DNA from: JACMLD01 sp044223995
GTDB taxonomy: Bacteria > Bacteroidota > Bacteroidia > Chitinophagales > Chitinophagaceae
Assembly (NCBI GenBank): GCA_044223995.1
Contig: JBGALE010000007.1
Span: 1-64,000, forward strand
Direction of reading: 5' to 3'
DNA length: 64,000 nt
In this document: positions 25,450-34,500 of the stretch, one piece after another
How the letters are laid out: every line of letters begins with the position of its first letter
Position numbering within the stretch: position 1 is the stretch's first letter
Program-made: the position numbers and the translations under genes
Notes under the pieces: model-generated
What the model was told of the DNA's origin: nothing
The model's database searches: none
Seen by the model: the letters and a program-made list of their open reading frames with translations, nothing else

Positions 25450-25821
25450 ATGGCAAAAGATATTTGCAAAAGGTTACAGGCGGACATAGAACAAATTAAA
25501 GATTGCCGGGAAAAATTAAAAGCAACCTCGAAATCATTTTTACAATTGGGAAAGGTTCTTGCTTTGGCAGGCAATGAAGTGCGGCTGAAAATACTGTTCT
25601 TGCTTGAGGAAGAAAGAGAACTCTGTCCTTGCGACCTTAGTGATATCTTAGGGATGAGCATTCCTGCAGTTTCTCAACACTTACGCAAACTAAAAGACGG
25701 CAATATTATTGAGGCCAGAAAAGAAGGGCAAACCATTTTCTATTTTTTATGCAGCGAACAGTTAAAAGTTTTAAGGCCATTTTTTAAAATAATCAATCAA
25801 CAAAATTTGGCGATAGTATGA
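25450..25821 (+). CDS. ArsR/SmtB-family metal-responsive repressor
   Basis: 123 aa. A winged-helix ArsR fold: ALAGNEVRLKILFLLEEE, then RELCPCDLSDILGMSIPAVS with Cys-Pro-Cys at the start of the recognition region (the ELCVCDL metal site of ArsR-type sensors), HLRKLKDGNII and GQTIFYFL in the wing. Metal binding to the CxC pair would release DNA. The stop overlaps the MerT-MerP start (ATGA). Given the neighbours, mercury is the likely signal, with As or Cd possible. Confidence 0.85.
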   Translation: MAKDICKRLQADIEQIKDCREKLKATSKSFLQLGKVLALAGNEVRLKILFLLEEERELCPCDLSDILGMSIPAVSQHLRKLKDGNIIEARKEGQTIFYFLCSEQLKVLRPFFKIINQQNLAIV

Positions 25822-26432
25822 CTACGACAACAAAAAACAGTAACGGCTTGATTGCAGGACTGTTCACAGCAGTTGCCGCCTCACTTTGCTGCATTACACC
25901 TCTTTTAGCGTTCTTAGGTGGTGCAAGCGGACTTGCTTCTTCATTTTCCTGGATTGAGCCCTATCGTCCGTATTTAATCGGTTTGACAATCGCAGTTTTT
26001 TCATTTGCCTGGTATCAAAAACTAAAACCCCAAAAACGGGTTGACTGTGACTGTGAAGCAGATAACAAAAAATCATTTTGGCAATCAAGATCGTTTTTAG
26101 CAATAATTACTGTAATTGCCGGATTATTGATAGCATTTCCATACTATGCAAAAATATTTTATCCAAAACCACAGGAAACAAAAGTTATTGTGGTTGACAA
26201 AAGCAATATTTCAACGATTCAATTGAATATTAGCGGAATGGACTGTGAAGGCTGCACGGTACATATTAACAGCCAACTATCCAAAGTAATCGGCGTAATT
26301 GAAGCAACTGCTTCTTACAAAAATTCAAACGTAACCGTAAAATTTGAAAATAGCAAAACATCGGTTGACAGTCTTGCAAGAGTAGTGAATAACATTGGCT
26401 ATAAAGTAATTTCATCAAATATCATCAAATAA
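25818..26432 (+). CDS. merTP: Mercury transport protein MerTP (MerT fused to MerP)
   Basis: 204 aa. The MerT half (residues 1-110) has three membrane segments with the Cys pair in ASLCCITPLLAFLGGASG and a DCDCEAD loop. The last 70 residues form a heavy-metal-associated domain, ISGMDCEGCTVHIN, equal to the periplasmic scavenger MerP. It would carry Hg2+ across the inner membrane. No merA reductase is found beside it, so the ion's fate inside is unexplained. It is 1 nt from the next gene. Confidence 0.88.
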   Translation: MTTTTKNSNGLIAGLFTAVAASLCCITPLLAFLGGASGLASSFSWIEPYRPYLIGLTIAVFSFAWYQKLKPQKRVDCDCEADNKKSFWQSRSFLAIITVIAGLLIAFPYYAKIFYPKPQETKVIVVDKSNISTIQLNISGMDCEGCTVHINSQLSKVIGVIEATASYKNSNVTVKFENSKTSVDSLARVVNNIGYKVISSNIIK

Positions 26433-26433
26433 A

Positions 26434-26646
26434 ATGGGCACAACCACTAGACTTCAATCAACAATCACTTGCCCCAATTGTGGACACCAAAAAGAAGAGA
26501 CGATGCCAACAAACGCCTGCCAGTTTTTTTACGAATGTGAAAATTGTAAGACACGACTAAAGCCCAAACAGGGCGACTGTTGCGTTTATTGCAGTTATGG
26601 AACAGTTGTATGTCCGCCAAAGCAAAACGGAAATTCTTGTTGCTGA
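26434..26646 (+). CDS. GDCCVxC-motif small protein (Cys form of a selenoprotein family)
   Basis: 70 aa with 11 cysteines. ITCPNCGH and CENCKTRL are CxxC knuckles; KQGDCCVYCSYGTVVCPP is the GDCCVxC signature of a small family in which some members carry selenocysteine. The family travels with mercury-transport genes. Here it ends the three-gene operon with MerTP. I infer a cytoplasmic thiol protein that receives or buffers the imported metal; the function is not established. Confidence 0.8.
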   Translation: MGTTTRLQSTITCPNCGHQKEETMPTNACQFFYECENCKTRLKPKQGDCCVYCSYGTVVCPPKQNGNSCC

Positions 26647-26897
26647 CAGAGCAGGCTATAGCCTTAAAATTAGCAAAATGGGGAAAGGTGAAATAGCTTT
26701 CAGTATGCCGCAACTCCATATCCGGCACAACATCATCTATCCGGGTTTTTGTTGTTATCTTCAACTTTAGTTTTTCAACCAGCATTTTTCGGTACTGACG
26801 AAATCCAACTTCAGTGCTCCGGGAATGCCATAAGGTTGACTACAATATTTAAACTCCCTGATTTGCAGACGTTCATTTATTGATAAAAACGATAACT

Positions 26898-27122
26898 ATG
26901 CTTAAAAAAGGCGAACACATTGAAGGCGTTCCAGATGAACTTCAAATATTACTGGACAAAGACAAAAAAGCGAGTACTTTTTTTGAAACATTAACCAACT
27001 CTTACAAACAAGGATATTGTGACTGGGTAGGTTCAGCCAAACAGGAAGCAACAAGAAAAGTTAGAGCTGAGAAAGCAATTCTGATGCTTCGTAACAATCA
27101 AAAAACTTTGAAGACGGTTTAG
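26898..27122 (+). CDS. YdeI/OmpD-associated family protein, C-terminal domain only
   Basis: 74 aa from the ATG. HIEGVPDELQILLDKDKKAS, then FFETLTNSYKQGYCDWVGSA and ATRKVRAEKAILML are the C-terminal helical domain of the YdeI/OmpD-associated (bacteriocin-protection) family. Complete members carry an extra N-terminal domain and are about 150-200 aa. The 250 bp upstream encode no such domain, so this is either a truncated remnant or a stand-alone short form. Confidence 0.6.
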   Translation: MLKKGEHIEGVPDELQILLDKDKKASTFFETLTNSYKQGYCDWVGSAKQEATRKVRAEKAILMLRNNQKTLKTV

Positions 27123-27536
27123 TTTTATGGACGGGCAATGCAAAATCAGTAAGGCACGGTTTAAAAATCTAAATAAAAAATGATTTACTGATTTTAAAAT
27201 TTGCCTTTAAAATTCTTGAATTGTGTTTGGCGAGACACGAGCCAATCTCAATGGCCCATATGTTTATCCGGCGAAGTGCTCCGGGCTTATTCGCTGCAGA
27301 CGGAAAGAAATAAGACGGGTGTACTTCGGCCGGCCTGTTTCAATTTTTCTAAACCATTTTCTTTTGCTGAATCTATAGGAGAACCCGTTAGGGATTGAAA
27401 CGGAAATCCTTCTAACAAGAAGATTGCAGTGAAAAGCCCTGTCCGCCGTATGGCGGAAACGGCATAGACATTTATGCAAATTGAATTAATTTAAAAAATA
27501 TCCAGAAGCTGGCAATTTCTTATGGCTTTAGTTTTA
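27123..27536. other. Non-coding region with repeat-like and hairpin sequences
   Basis: No supported gene. It contains GTTAGGGATTGAAACGG (27389-27405), an AAATCCTTCT/AAGAAGATT imperfect stem (about 27407-27427) and CCGCC-GTAT-GGCGG (27447-27460). From memory, similar GGATTGAAACGG... strings occur as dispersed intergenic elements in Bacteroidota; this is unverified. It could mark an old insertion boundary between the mercury operon and the metal island. Confidence 0.4.
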
Positions 27537-29558
27537 TTATAGTTTCATCCGTTGTATCCTTACTGCATTTAATATAGCCAATAAAGCCACGCCGACATCC
27601 GCAATAACAGCTTCCCATAATGTAGCAATGCCACCTGCTCCAAGAATCAATACAATTACTTTAATAGCCATTGCAATGGTGATGTTCTGCCAAACGATAC
27701 TTCTGGTTATTTTACCAATTTTAATGGCAGTGACAATTTTAGAGGGCTGGTCATTCTGAATCACAACATCAGCCGTTTCAATAGTGGCATCACTTCCTAA
27801 TCCACCCATTGCTATACCTGCATCTGCAAGCGCAACTACAGGAGCATCATTTACGCCATCACCAACAAATGCAATCCGCATCCCTTCATTTTTTAATGCC
27901 TGCACTTTCTTCACCTTCCCTTCAGGCAATAAATCACCATAAGCATTATCTATGTTTAATGACTGCGCCACTTTTGAAACCACTGCCTGTTTATCACCGG
28001 ATAACATTACGGTCTTAATATTCAGTTTATGCATATCATCAATGGCCTGTTTTGCATCATCTTTTATTTCATCGGCAATGGTTATATATCCGGCATATTG
28101 ATCATTCATTGCAATTACCACAATGGTATCGACCAGGTTATCGATTTCTGAAGGGTATTCAATATTGAACTTCTTTAACAATTTCACATTGCCTACTAAC
28201 ACGTTCTTTCCGTCAACCATCCCTTTTAAACCATGCCCTGCTACTTCTTCAACATTTTCTGCCTTTAAACTTGCAGCATTTTTACCTGCATATTCAACCA
28301 CCGCTTTTGCAATGGGATGTGTTGAATTGCTTTCCAATGCCGCTGATAATTTAACCAGTTCATCTTTGTCGATACCCTTTGCCACAACTTCCTGTACCTT
28401 AAAAACACCCTTGGTCAATGTGCCTGTTTTATCCATCACCACTACATTCACTTTTGTAATCACGTCTAAAAAATTAGAACCTTTAAACAAAATGCCGTTT
28501 TTTGAAGCCAGTCCTATTCCACCAAAATATCCTAATGGTATTGACACTACCAAAGCACAGGGGCAGCTGATTACCAGGAATACCAATGCCCTATAAAACC
28601 AAACGTTAAAAATATATGGATCAGCAAAGAAGTATGGAACAAGGCAAACCCCAACAGCCAAAGCAAAAACTATAGGGGTATATATTTTTGCAAAACGGCT
28701 GATGAATAATTGCGTCTGTGATTTTCTAGCTGTCGCATCCTGTACCATTTCTAAAATCTTGCTCAGCTTGCTGTCTTTAAAAAGCGATTTTACTTTTATT
28801 TCAGCAACTTTATCAAGGTTTATCATACCTGCAAGTACCTGCTCCCCTTTTCGTTTAGTATCTGGCTTACTTTCACCAGTAAGCGCCGCCGTATTAAATG
28901 TGCCGGCATCCGAATTCAGTTCTCCATCCAAAGCCACTTTTTCCCCGGCCTTTACCTGTATAATTTCATCTACCTGTATTTCGTTGGGATGAATAACCGT
29001 AGCAGTTCCATTCCTCAAAACCGTTACTTCATCGGGTCGTATATCCAATAGCGCTTTAATACTTCTCTTTGCTTTGCTCACTGCAGTATCCTGGAACCAT
29101 TCGCCAATAGAATAGAAAACCATAACCGCCACACCTTCGCTATAAGAGCCAATACTAAATGCGCCAATAGTTGCCACACTCATTAAAAAGAACTCATTGA
29201 AAAAATCAAATCGCATCGCTTTTCTGAAAGCCAGGTTCAAAACATTGTAACCTGCAAGCAAATAGGCAACTACATAAATAATCAAATCAACCGGAAAAAC
29301 CGGTTTAAACTTTAATCCAAATTCCAATACCAGCATAACCAATAATATCGCAAGCGATGACAGTAAAGGCCAATGACTTTTCCAGCCATCTGAATCTTCT
29401 TCGCCATGCTTATGATCATCACCATCCTCATGCTCTCCATTATCATGGTCATGCCCATCCTCTTTACTATGGTTGTACCCTTTTGTATTTTCCGGTTGAT
29501 TGACAAATCCTTTTTTTTGTACATCTTTTTCGTCTGTGTCGCAGCATTCTTTTGCCAT
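27537..29558 (-). CDS. Zn/Cd/Pb-exporting P-type ATPase (CadA/ZntA-like)
   Basis: 673 aa. A PIB-type ATPase with TGES (227-230), SCPCAL (331-336), DKTGTLTKG (376-384), the HP motif in STHPIAKA and GDGVNDAP. The metal-site residues CPC plus Asp in the C-terminal IADVGVALL segment fit the PIB-2 (Zn2+, Cd2+, Pb2+) class. Instead of an HMA domain the N-terminus has Cys5-Cys6 and a His/Asp-rich stretch (residues 30-51) that should bind metal. It pumps ions from cytoplasm to periplasm. It is 12 nt from the permease-like gene upstream. Confidence 0.92.
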   Translation of the reverse strand: MAKECCDTDEKDVQKKGFVNQPENTKGYNHSKEDGHDHDNGEHEDGDDHKHGEEDSDGWKSHWPLLSSLAILLVMLVLEFGLKFKPVFPVDLIIYVVAYLLAGYNVLNLAFRKAMRFDFFNEFFLMSVATIGAFSIGSYSEGVAVMVFYSIGEWFQDTAVSKAKRSIKALLDIRPDEVTVLRNGTATVIHPNEIQVDEIIQVKAGEKVALDGELNSDAGTFNTAALTGESKPDTKRKGEQVLAGMINLDKVAEIKVKSLFKDSKLSKILEMVQDATARKSQTQLFISRFAKIYTPIVFALAVGVCLVPYFFADPYIFNVWFYRALVFLVISCPCALVVSIPLGYFGGIGLASKNGILFKGSNFLDVITKVNVVVMDKTGTLTKGVFKVQEVVAKGIDKDELVKLSAALESNSTHPIAKAVVEYAGKNAASLKAENVEEVAGHGLKGMVDGKNVLVGNVKLLKKFNIEYPSEIDNLVDTIVVIAMNDQYAGYITIADEIKDDAKQAIDDMHKLNIKTVMLSGDKQAVVSKVAQSLNIDNAYGDLLPEGKVKKVQALKNEGMRIAFVGDGVNDAPVVALADAGIAMGGLGSDATIETADVVIQNDQPSKIVTAIKIGKITRSIVWQNITIAMAIKVIVLILGAGGIATLWEAVIADVGVALLAILNAVRIQRMKL

Positions 29559-29570
29559 ATATAATTTTTT

Positions 29571-30185
29571 TTAAGAAATGAAAAATGAGATAATGCCTGT
29601 CAGGACTAAAGTCCACCCGGTAATTATCCCGGACTTATGTTCGAGAGTATGCCAGTTTAATTTCAAAATACCTTTATACGCAAGTCTTACCCACAATACC
29701 ATTCCGGAAACTGATATGGTGAGATATAGTGTAGCTATACTTATTACAGCCCATAACCCGAATGCACCAGCCAAGAGGAAGTAAGCTTCAATTTCCATAC
29801 AGGGCGAAAGAAACATCGCAACTACCAATGCCAGTATAATTTTATTTTTAGGAAGTGTAGGCTTAGGCGTTTTATGTAAATGAAAGTGTTTGTGCCGGTG
29901 ATGCTGATAAATGAAAAATATGCCTAATAATATCAAAACAGCAGGTGCAATAAAATGAGTGAAGTATTCAATTTGTTTTGCAAGCTGTAAGCCCAACAAG
30001 CCTAAAACAATCCCTATCACAATCGTACTTAACGCATGCGCCAATCCTGATAAAAATGTCACTTTAGTTATTTCCTGCAAATTCCAGTTATCCTTTTTGC
30101 CAATGGCCAATACCGGCAGCCAGTGATTGGGTATCACTGCATGTAATAAGCTTAAGAGAATGCTCCCTATAAAGATGCTGTACAT
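29571..30185 (-). CDS. NicO/HupE-like membrane metal permease
   Basis: 204 aa from the ATG at 30185; the open frame continues upstream but would read through a terminator-like hairpin. About six membrane segments, with LLHAVIPNHWLPVLAIGK, LSGLAHALSTIVIG and a His-rich cytoplasmic loop (YQHHRHKHFHLHK). The HAxxPNHW and GxxHAL elements resemble the nickel/cobalt exporter families RcnA/NicO and HupE. The neighbouring CadA-type pump supports a role in divalent-metal export. The exact substrate cannot be read from sequence. Confidence 0.65.
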   Translation of the reverse strand: MYSIFIGSILLSLLHAVIPNHWLPVLAIGKKDNWNLQEITKVTFLSGLAHALSTIVIGIVLGLLGLQLAKQIEYFTHFIAPAVLILLGIFFIYQHHRHKHFHLHKTPKPTLPKNKIILALVVAMFLSPCMEIEAYFLLAGAFGLWAVISIATLYLTISVSGMVLWVRLAYKGILKLNWHTLEHKSGIITGWTLVLTGIISFFIS

Positions 30186-30214
30186 TGCGGTTATGGAAGA
30201 ATAGTTAACTAAAT

Positions 30215-30252
30215 AAAAGGGGGTTGCGGAAACATATTTCTGCAACCCCTTT
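30215..30252 (-). terminator. Attenuator-like hairpin before the NicO-like gene
   Basis: On the minus strand AAAGGGGTTGC pairs with GCAACCCCCTTT (one bulged base), topped by GAAA/TTTC, and is followed by TTTTATTT. The hairpin lies after a 24-codon ORF and 29 nt before the permease ATG, which is the layout of a transcription attenuator. Confidence 0.6.
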
Positions 30253-30273
30253 AAAATAATTGTATAAGCCGGC

Positions 30274-30348
30274 TTATGAAAACACCTGCACCATTCCAAG
30301 AATTGATGCCAGCATTACAACGCATTTCCAGCAATTGAGCCTGTTCAT
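30274..30348 (-). CDS. Candidate 24-aa leader peptide with a CxxC motif
   Basis: ATG at 30346-30348, TAA at 30274-30276. The peptide begins MNRLNCWKCVVMLASILG and ends VQVFS. It is the only short ORF in the leader, lies 22 nt upstream of the attenuator-like hairpin and contains a Cys-Trp-Lys-Cys that could bind metal. It is too short for automatic detection. Whether it is translated is unknown. Confidence 0.4.
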   Translation of the reverse strand: MNRLNCWKCVVMLASILGMVQVFS

Positions 30349-30413
30349 TTTTATTTGATTTTAAGATGTAAAAATACATTATAGTAAATTTAGTTGTTGT
30401 TAATATTTGGTTG

Positions 30414-31583
30414 TTACTCTTCGCTGCTTCCTTTTGTAAGCTGGGATAATAAATAGTAAGCCCCTTTTGTAACTACTTTAGCATTTTCCGGTATTTCTTC
30501 CAGTGGCAATATTTCGGTAAAGCCCATATCGCTTACTCCTACAGTAACCGGTATTTGTTTGTAATGATTCTTTTTTGTTTCAACATAAATATAATGTTCG
30601 TCGCCATTGCTTACCACTGCATCACCGGGCAAGGCATTGGCTTTATAGTTGTCAACCTGTATCCTTGCTTCTACATACATTCCAGGCAATAATGTTTCGG
30701 TAATCCCTTCTATTTTCGCATGGGCTAAAATGGCTTGCTGGTTGTCTTCAAAAGATTTGTTTAATGCAAAAATGATTGCAGCATGTGTGTGATTTGCATC
30801 ATTCGCATCTGTAAACACAATTTTGTCGCCGATTTTTACTTTGGCGATATCCTTTTCAAAAAGAGTTAAATCTAAATGCAGAAAACGGTTATCAACAATA
30901 TCAAACAAAAAAGTATTAGCATCTGCAAACTTCCCCATTGTCAAGTTGATGTGGTGAATAAAACCACTTATAGGCGCTGTTACTGCAATTTGGCTGGTAA
31001 AATTGGTAGCGCTGATATTGGCCGCATTGATACCCAGCAACTGTAATTTAGTTTGCAAGCCTTTTTGTTTAGCCTCCGCCATACCCAATTCATTTTGTAC
31101 CTGCTGCAAGGTTTTTGTGGCATTGATACGGTCTTCCTGTAATTCCTTCTGGCGTTTAAATTCTGCCTGCAGATACACCAATTGAGATTTGTTTTCCAAA
31201 TAATCCTGCTGCAATTGTATTACTTCATTGTTTACAATGGTTGCTAATATTTGCCCCTGCTTTACAAATGTGCCCTCAGTTACGTTAATGGTTTTTACTA
31301 TGCCCCCTGTTAAAATACTTACCTGTGCCTGGTTCTGCGGTGGCAAGGTCAGTTTACCGTTTACCTTTAAAGTAGATTTTAAATTACGCTGTTCAATATC
31401 ACCTGTTTGCAAACCAATCGCTTTAATCTGGTCGTCAGTAAGTTCTACTTCAGTTGCAACCGGTTCTTCTTTCTTTGCAGTGCTGTCTTTTGCAGCAGGC
31501 ACTGCCTTGGTTTCAGTTGCTTTGTTTTTGCAGGATGTAATTGCGAAAAGCAAAACGAACATTATTAAAAATATATTTTTCAT
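30414..31583 (-). CDS. czcB: CzcB/CusB-type periplasmic adaptor lipoprotein
   Basis: 389 aa. A signal peptide with lipobox AITSC (Cys18) anchors it as a lipoprotein. The membrane-fusion-protein fold is visible: barrel-sandwich half VSILTGGIVKTINVTEGTFV, a helical hairpin (about residues 110-180), the second lipoyl half ITAPISGFIHHINLT-like, and a beta-barrel part with LPGMYVEARI. It links the RND pump to the outer-membrane channel in tripartite efflux of divalent metal. It follows the CzcA-TolC fusion gene by 13 nt in the same unit. Confidence 0.9.
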   Translation of the reverse strand: MKNIFLIMFVLLFAITSCKNKATETKAVPAAKDSTAKKEEPVATEVELTDDQIKAIGLQTGDIEQRNLKSTLKVNGKLTLPPQNQAQVSILTGGIVKTINVTEGTFVKQGQILATIVNNEVIQLQQDYLENKSQLVYLQAEFKRQKELQEDRINATKTLQQVQNELGMAEAKQKGLQTKLQLLGINAANISATNFTSQIAVTAPISGFIHHINLTMGKFADANTFLFDIVDNRFLHLDLTLFEKDIAKVKIGDKIVFTDANDANHTHAAIIFALNKSFEDNQQAILAHAKIEGITETLLPGMYVEARIQVDNYKANALPGDAVVSNGDEHYIYVETKKNHYKQIPVTVGVSDMGFTEILPLEEIPENAKVVTKGAYYLLSQLTKGSSEE

Positions 31584-31596
31584 TTTTGAAATTCTT

Positions 31597-34500
31597 TTAA
31601 CGGTTTAATAAGTAGTTGAGTTGGATAATGGTTTGGTTGTAACTGTTGACGGCAGCCAGATAATCGGTTTTTATTCTAATGGCATCTTTAATATTTTGCG
31701 TGTATTCTATATACCCAATATCACCGGCCTTGTAACTGCGTTGCGCCGCATTAATAATACTTTCCGCCATTGGTAAACCTTCGGTTTGGTAATACTTTAC
31801 TTGTTGTAAACTTTGTTGCTGTAATTGATTTTGCTGCAAAAACAAAGTAGCAATTTCCTGTTGGCTTTTATCCAATTCCTTTTTTGCTATTTCTGTTTCA
31901 TATTTAGCGGCCTGTGTTCTCGACTTGACACCATTTTTAAATATGGGGATATTGATGCTGACACTTCCATAATAGAATTGTGTTTGCTTATCTAAACTTT
32001 GTGCATTTACACCCAGGTTAAAAGAAGGCTGCCCTTTTGCTTTTTCGGCTTTAATGGCCAATTTTTTAGCCGTGATCTGCTGCTGCAAAAATTGTAATAC
32101 AGGATGCTTGTTTACCAAACCGCTATCGCTTAAATTTATTTCAGGCAATACTTGATAGGTTAATGGTGCCTGGTATTGGTCTGCGCTTCGCAACCACTTT
32201 TGTAAATCTGTTAAATAAAAGGCAACTTCTGTTTTTGCTTTTGACAGTTGCAACTGCAAATCCTTTCTTTGAAGTGTGGCATTTATTTTTTCCAGTTTAT
32301 TGCTTTCGCCAACCTGGTATTTTTTGTTGGCATACTTTTCATAATCTGCAAAGATACTATCGGTCTGTACCAGCAAATTATATTGCTGCCAACTGTATAA
32401 CCAATTGTAATATGCATTGGATACATTGCGTACCAATTCATTTTTTGTGACGGCTTCATACGATTGTGCAACGGCTATATTTTGTTTTAACAAATTTTTC
32501 TCTGCCTTGTAAGCGCTGGGTAATTTAAAGCCTTGCGCCACGCCTACATTGTAATCAAACACTTTGCTATTGATTTGCCCCAAACCTGTATTGATATTGA
32601 AAGGGTCCAAAATGGTGGCTGTTCCTGTTAAGGCTTTTTGTTGCTGGGTTATCAAACTGGCTTGCTGAATAGTTGGATAGTTCTTTATTGCTAAATCCAA
32701 CGCATTTTGTAAAGTCAATGTTTCCCGAAAAACCGGGACAGGTGTGTTTTGGGCATTTGCATTAAACCCCATAAACGAAAAGATCAAAACCAATATCGTT
32801 ATTGCACTTGTATTTATTTTCATCTTGTTTTTTCTTTTTAAATAAAATAGACTGTATAAAACCGGCAGTACAAACAGCGTTAAAAATGTGGAAGAAAACA
32901 AGCCTCCAATTACAACGGTAGCCAAAGGCTTTTGTACTTCCGCACCAGCACTGTTGCTAAATGCCATTGGTAAAAACCCCAGTGAGGCTACAGCTGCTGT
33001 GGCTAATACCGGTCGTAATCTTGCCGCACTACCTTTTAAAATTCGTTTGGTAATATCTTCTTCGCCTTCATCTCTCAGCCGGTTGTAATAACTGATTAAA
33101 ACAATGCCGTTCAAAACTGCCACACCAAACAACGCAATAAACCCAACTCCTGCGGAAATACTGAAATTCATCCCTCTCATCCATAAGGCAATGATGCCGC
33201 CAATGGCTGCTAATGGAATGGCAGAAAAAATGATGATGGCTTCTTTTGCAGAACGGAAAGTAAGGAACAATAAAAAGAAAATCAGCAGCAGAGAAACAGG
33301 TACGGCCAATTGTAACCGTCCTTTTGCTTCCTGCAGGTTTTGAAACTGTCCGCCATAAGTAATATAATAACCTTCAGGCAGCTTTAATTTTGCATCCAGG
33401 GTTTGCTGAATTTCTTTTACCACACTTTCCACATCCCTGCCCCTGGTATTTGCTTCCACAACAATTCTGCGTTCTGCATCTTCCCTGCTTATTTGTGCGG
33501 GGCTTGCTTTAAAAGTTACATCAGCGATTTCGCTTAACGGTATTTGTTTACCGTTTGGCAATGGAATTAATAATGCCTTTAAAACATCAGCATCGGTGTT
33601 CGGATCTTTAGTAATCCTGACCACCAGATCAAATTTTCTTTCACCTTCATATACCACACCTGCGTAACCACCAGCGTAAGCTGTGTTCAGCGTTGCATTT
33701 ACATCAGCAATGTTTAAACCGTATTGGGCAATTTTACTGCGGTTGTATTTTACCACCAATTGCGGCATACCTACAATTTGTTCTACCTTAACATCCACCA
33801 AACCATCAATGCCTTTTACCAATGATTTTATTTCATTGCCTTTAGCAAATAATTTGTCCAGGTCACTGCCGAATATCTTTATGGCTATATCGCTTTTTAC
33901 GCCTGCAATCAATTCATTAAACCGCATTTGTATTGGTTGCTCAAAAGTCAGGTTAACCCCAGGTATAACGCTCATTCTCTTGTTCATCATTTCAGCCAGC
34001 TCTTCTTTGTCTTTGGCCGATGTCCATTCTTTTTTATCTTTTAAAACGATCATTACATCGCCGCTTTCAATTGGCATGGGATCGGTGGGGATTTCACTGC
34101 TCCCGATTTTACTTACCACTTCTTTTACTTCTGGAAACTGCATCGCAATTTTTTCCAACTGCGTACTTGTTTCAATGGATTGAGGCAAACTGCTACCCTG
34201 CCTGACCGCATAATTCACAGCAAAATCGCCTTCATCCAGTTCAGGTATAAATTCACCACCCAATGAATTAAAAATGAATAGGGAACCAAAAAACAGCAAC
34301 AGGGCTGTTGACAAAACGGTAATCCTGTATTTTATTATCCGTTGAAGAAACGGTCGGTATCTCCCGATTAACCATTTCATTACTTTGTCGGTAATATTTT
34401 CTTTACTGGCTATTTTTTTATTGAGAAACAAACTGCTTACCAACGGCACATAAGTAATAGATAAAATCATTGCACCGATGATGGCGAAACTTACTGTTTG

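Noticed and set aside
26465..26785. 106-aa minus-strand open frame opposite the GDCCVxC gene
   Set aside because: Most of it is antisense to a well-supported gene; the first 40 residues may be a remnant, but I cannot assign them.
27201..27398. 65-aa plus-strand open frame upstream of the CadA gene region
   Set aside because: Composition and overlap with repeat-like DNA suggest chance.
27389..27405. Possible CRISPR repeat (sequence ending GGATTGAAAC)
   Set aside because: Only one copy, no regular spacing and no cas genes in the window.
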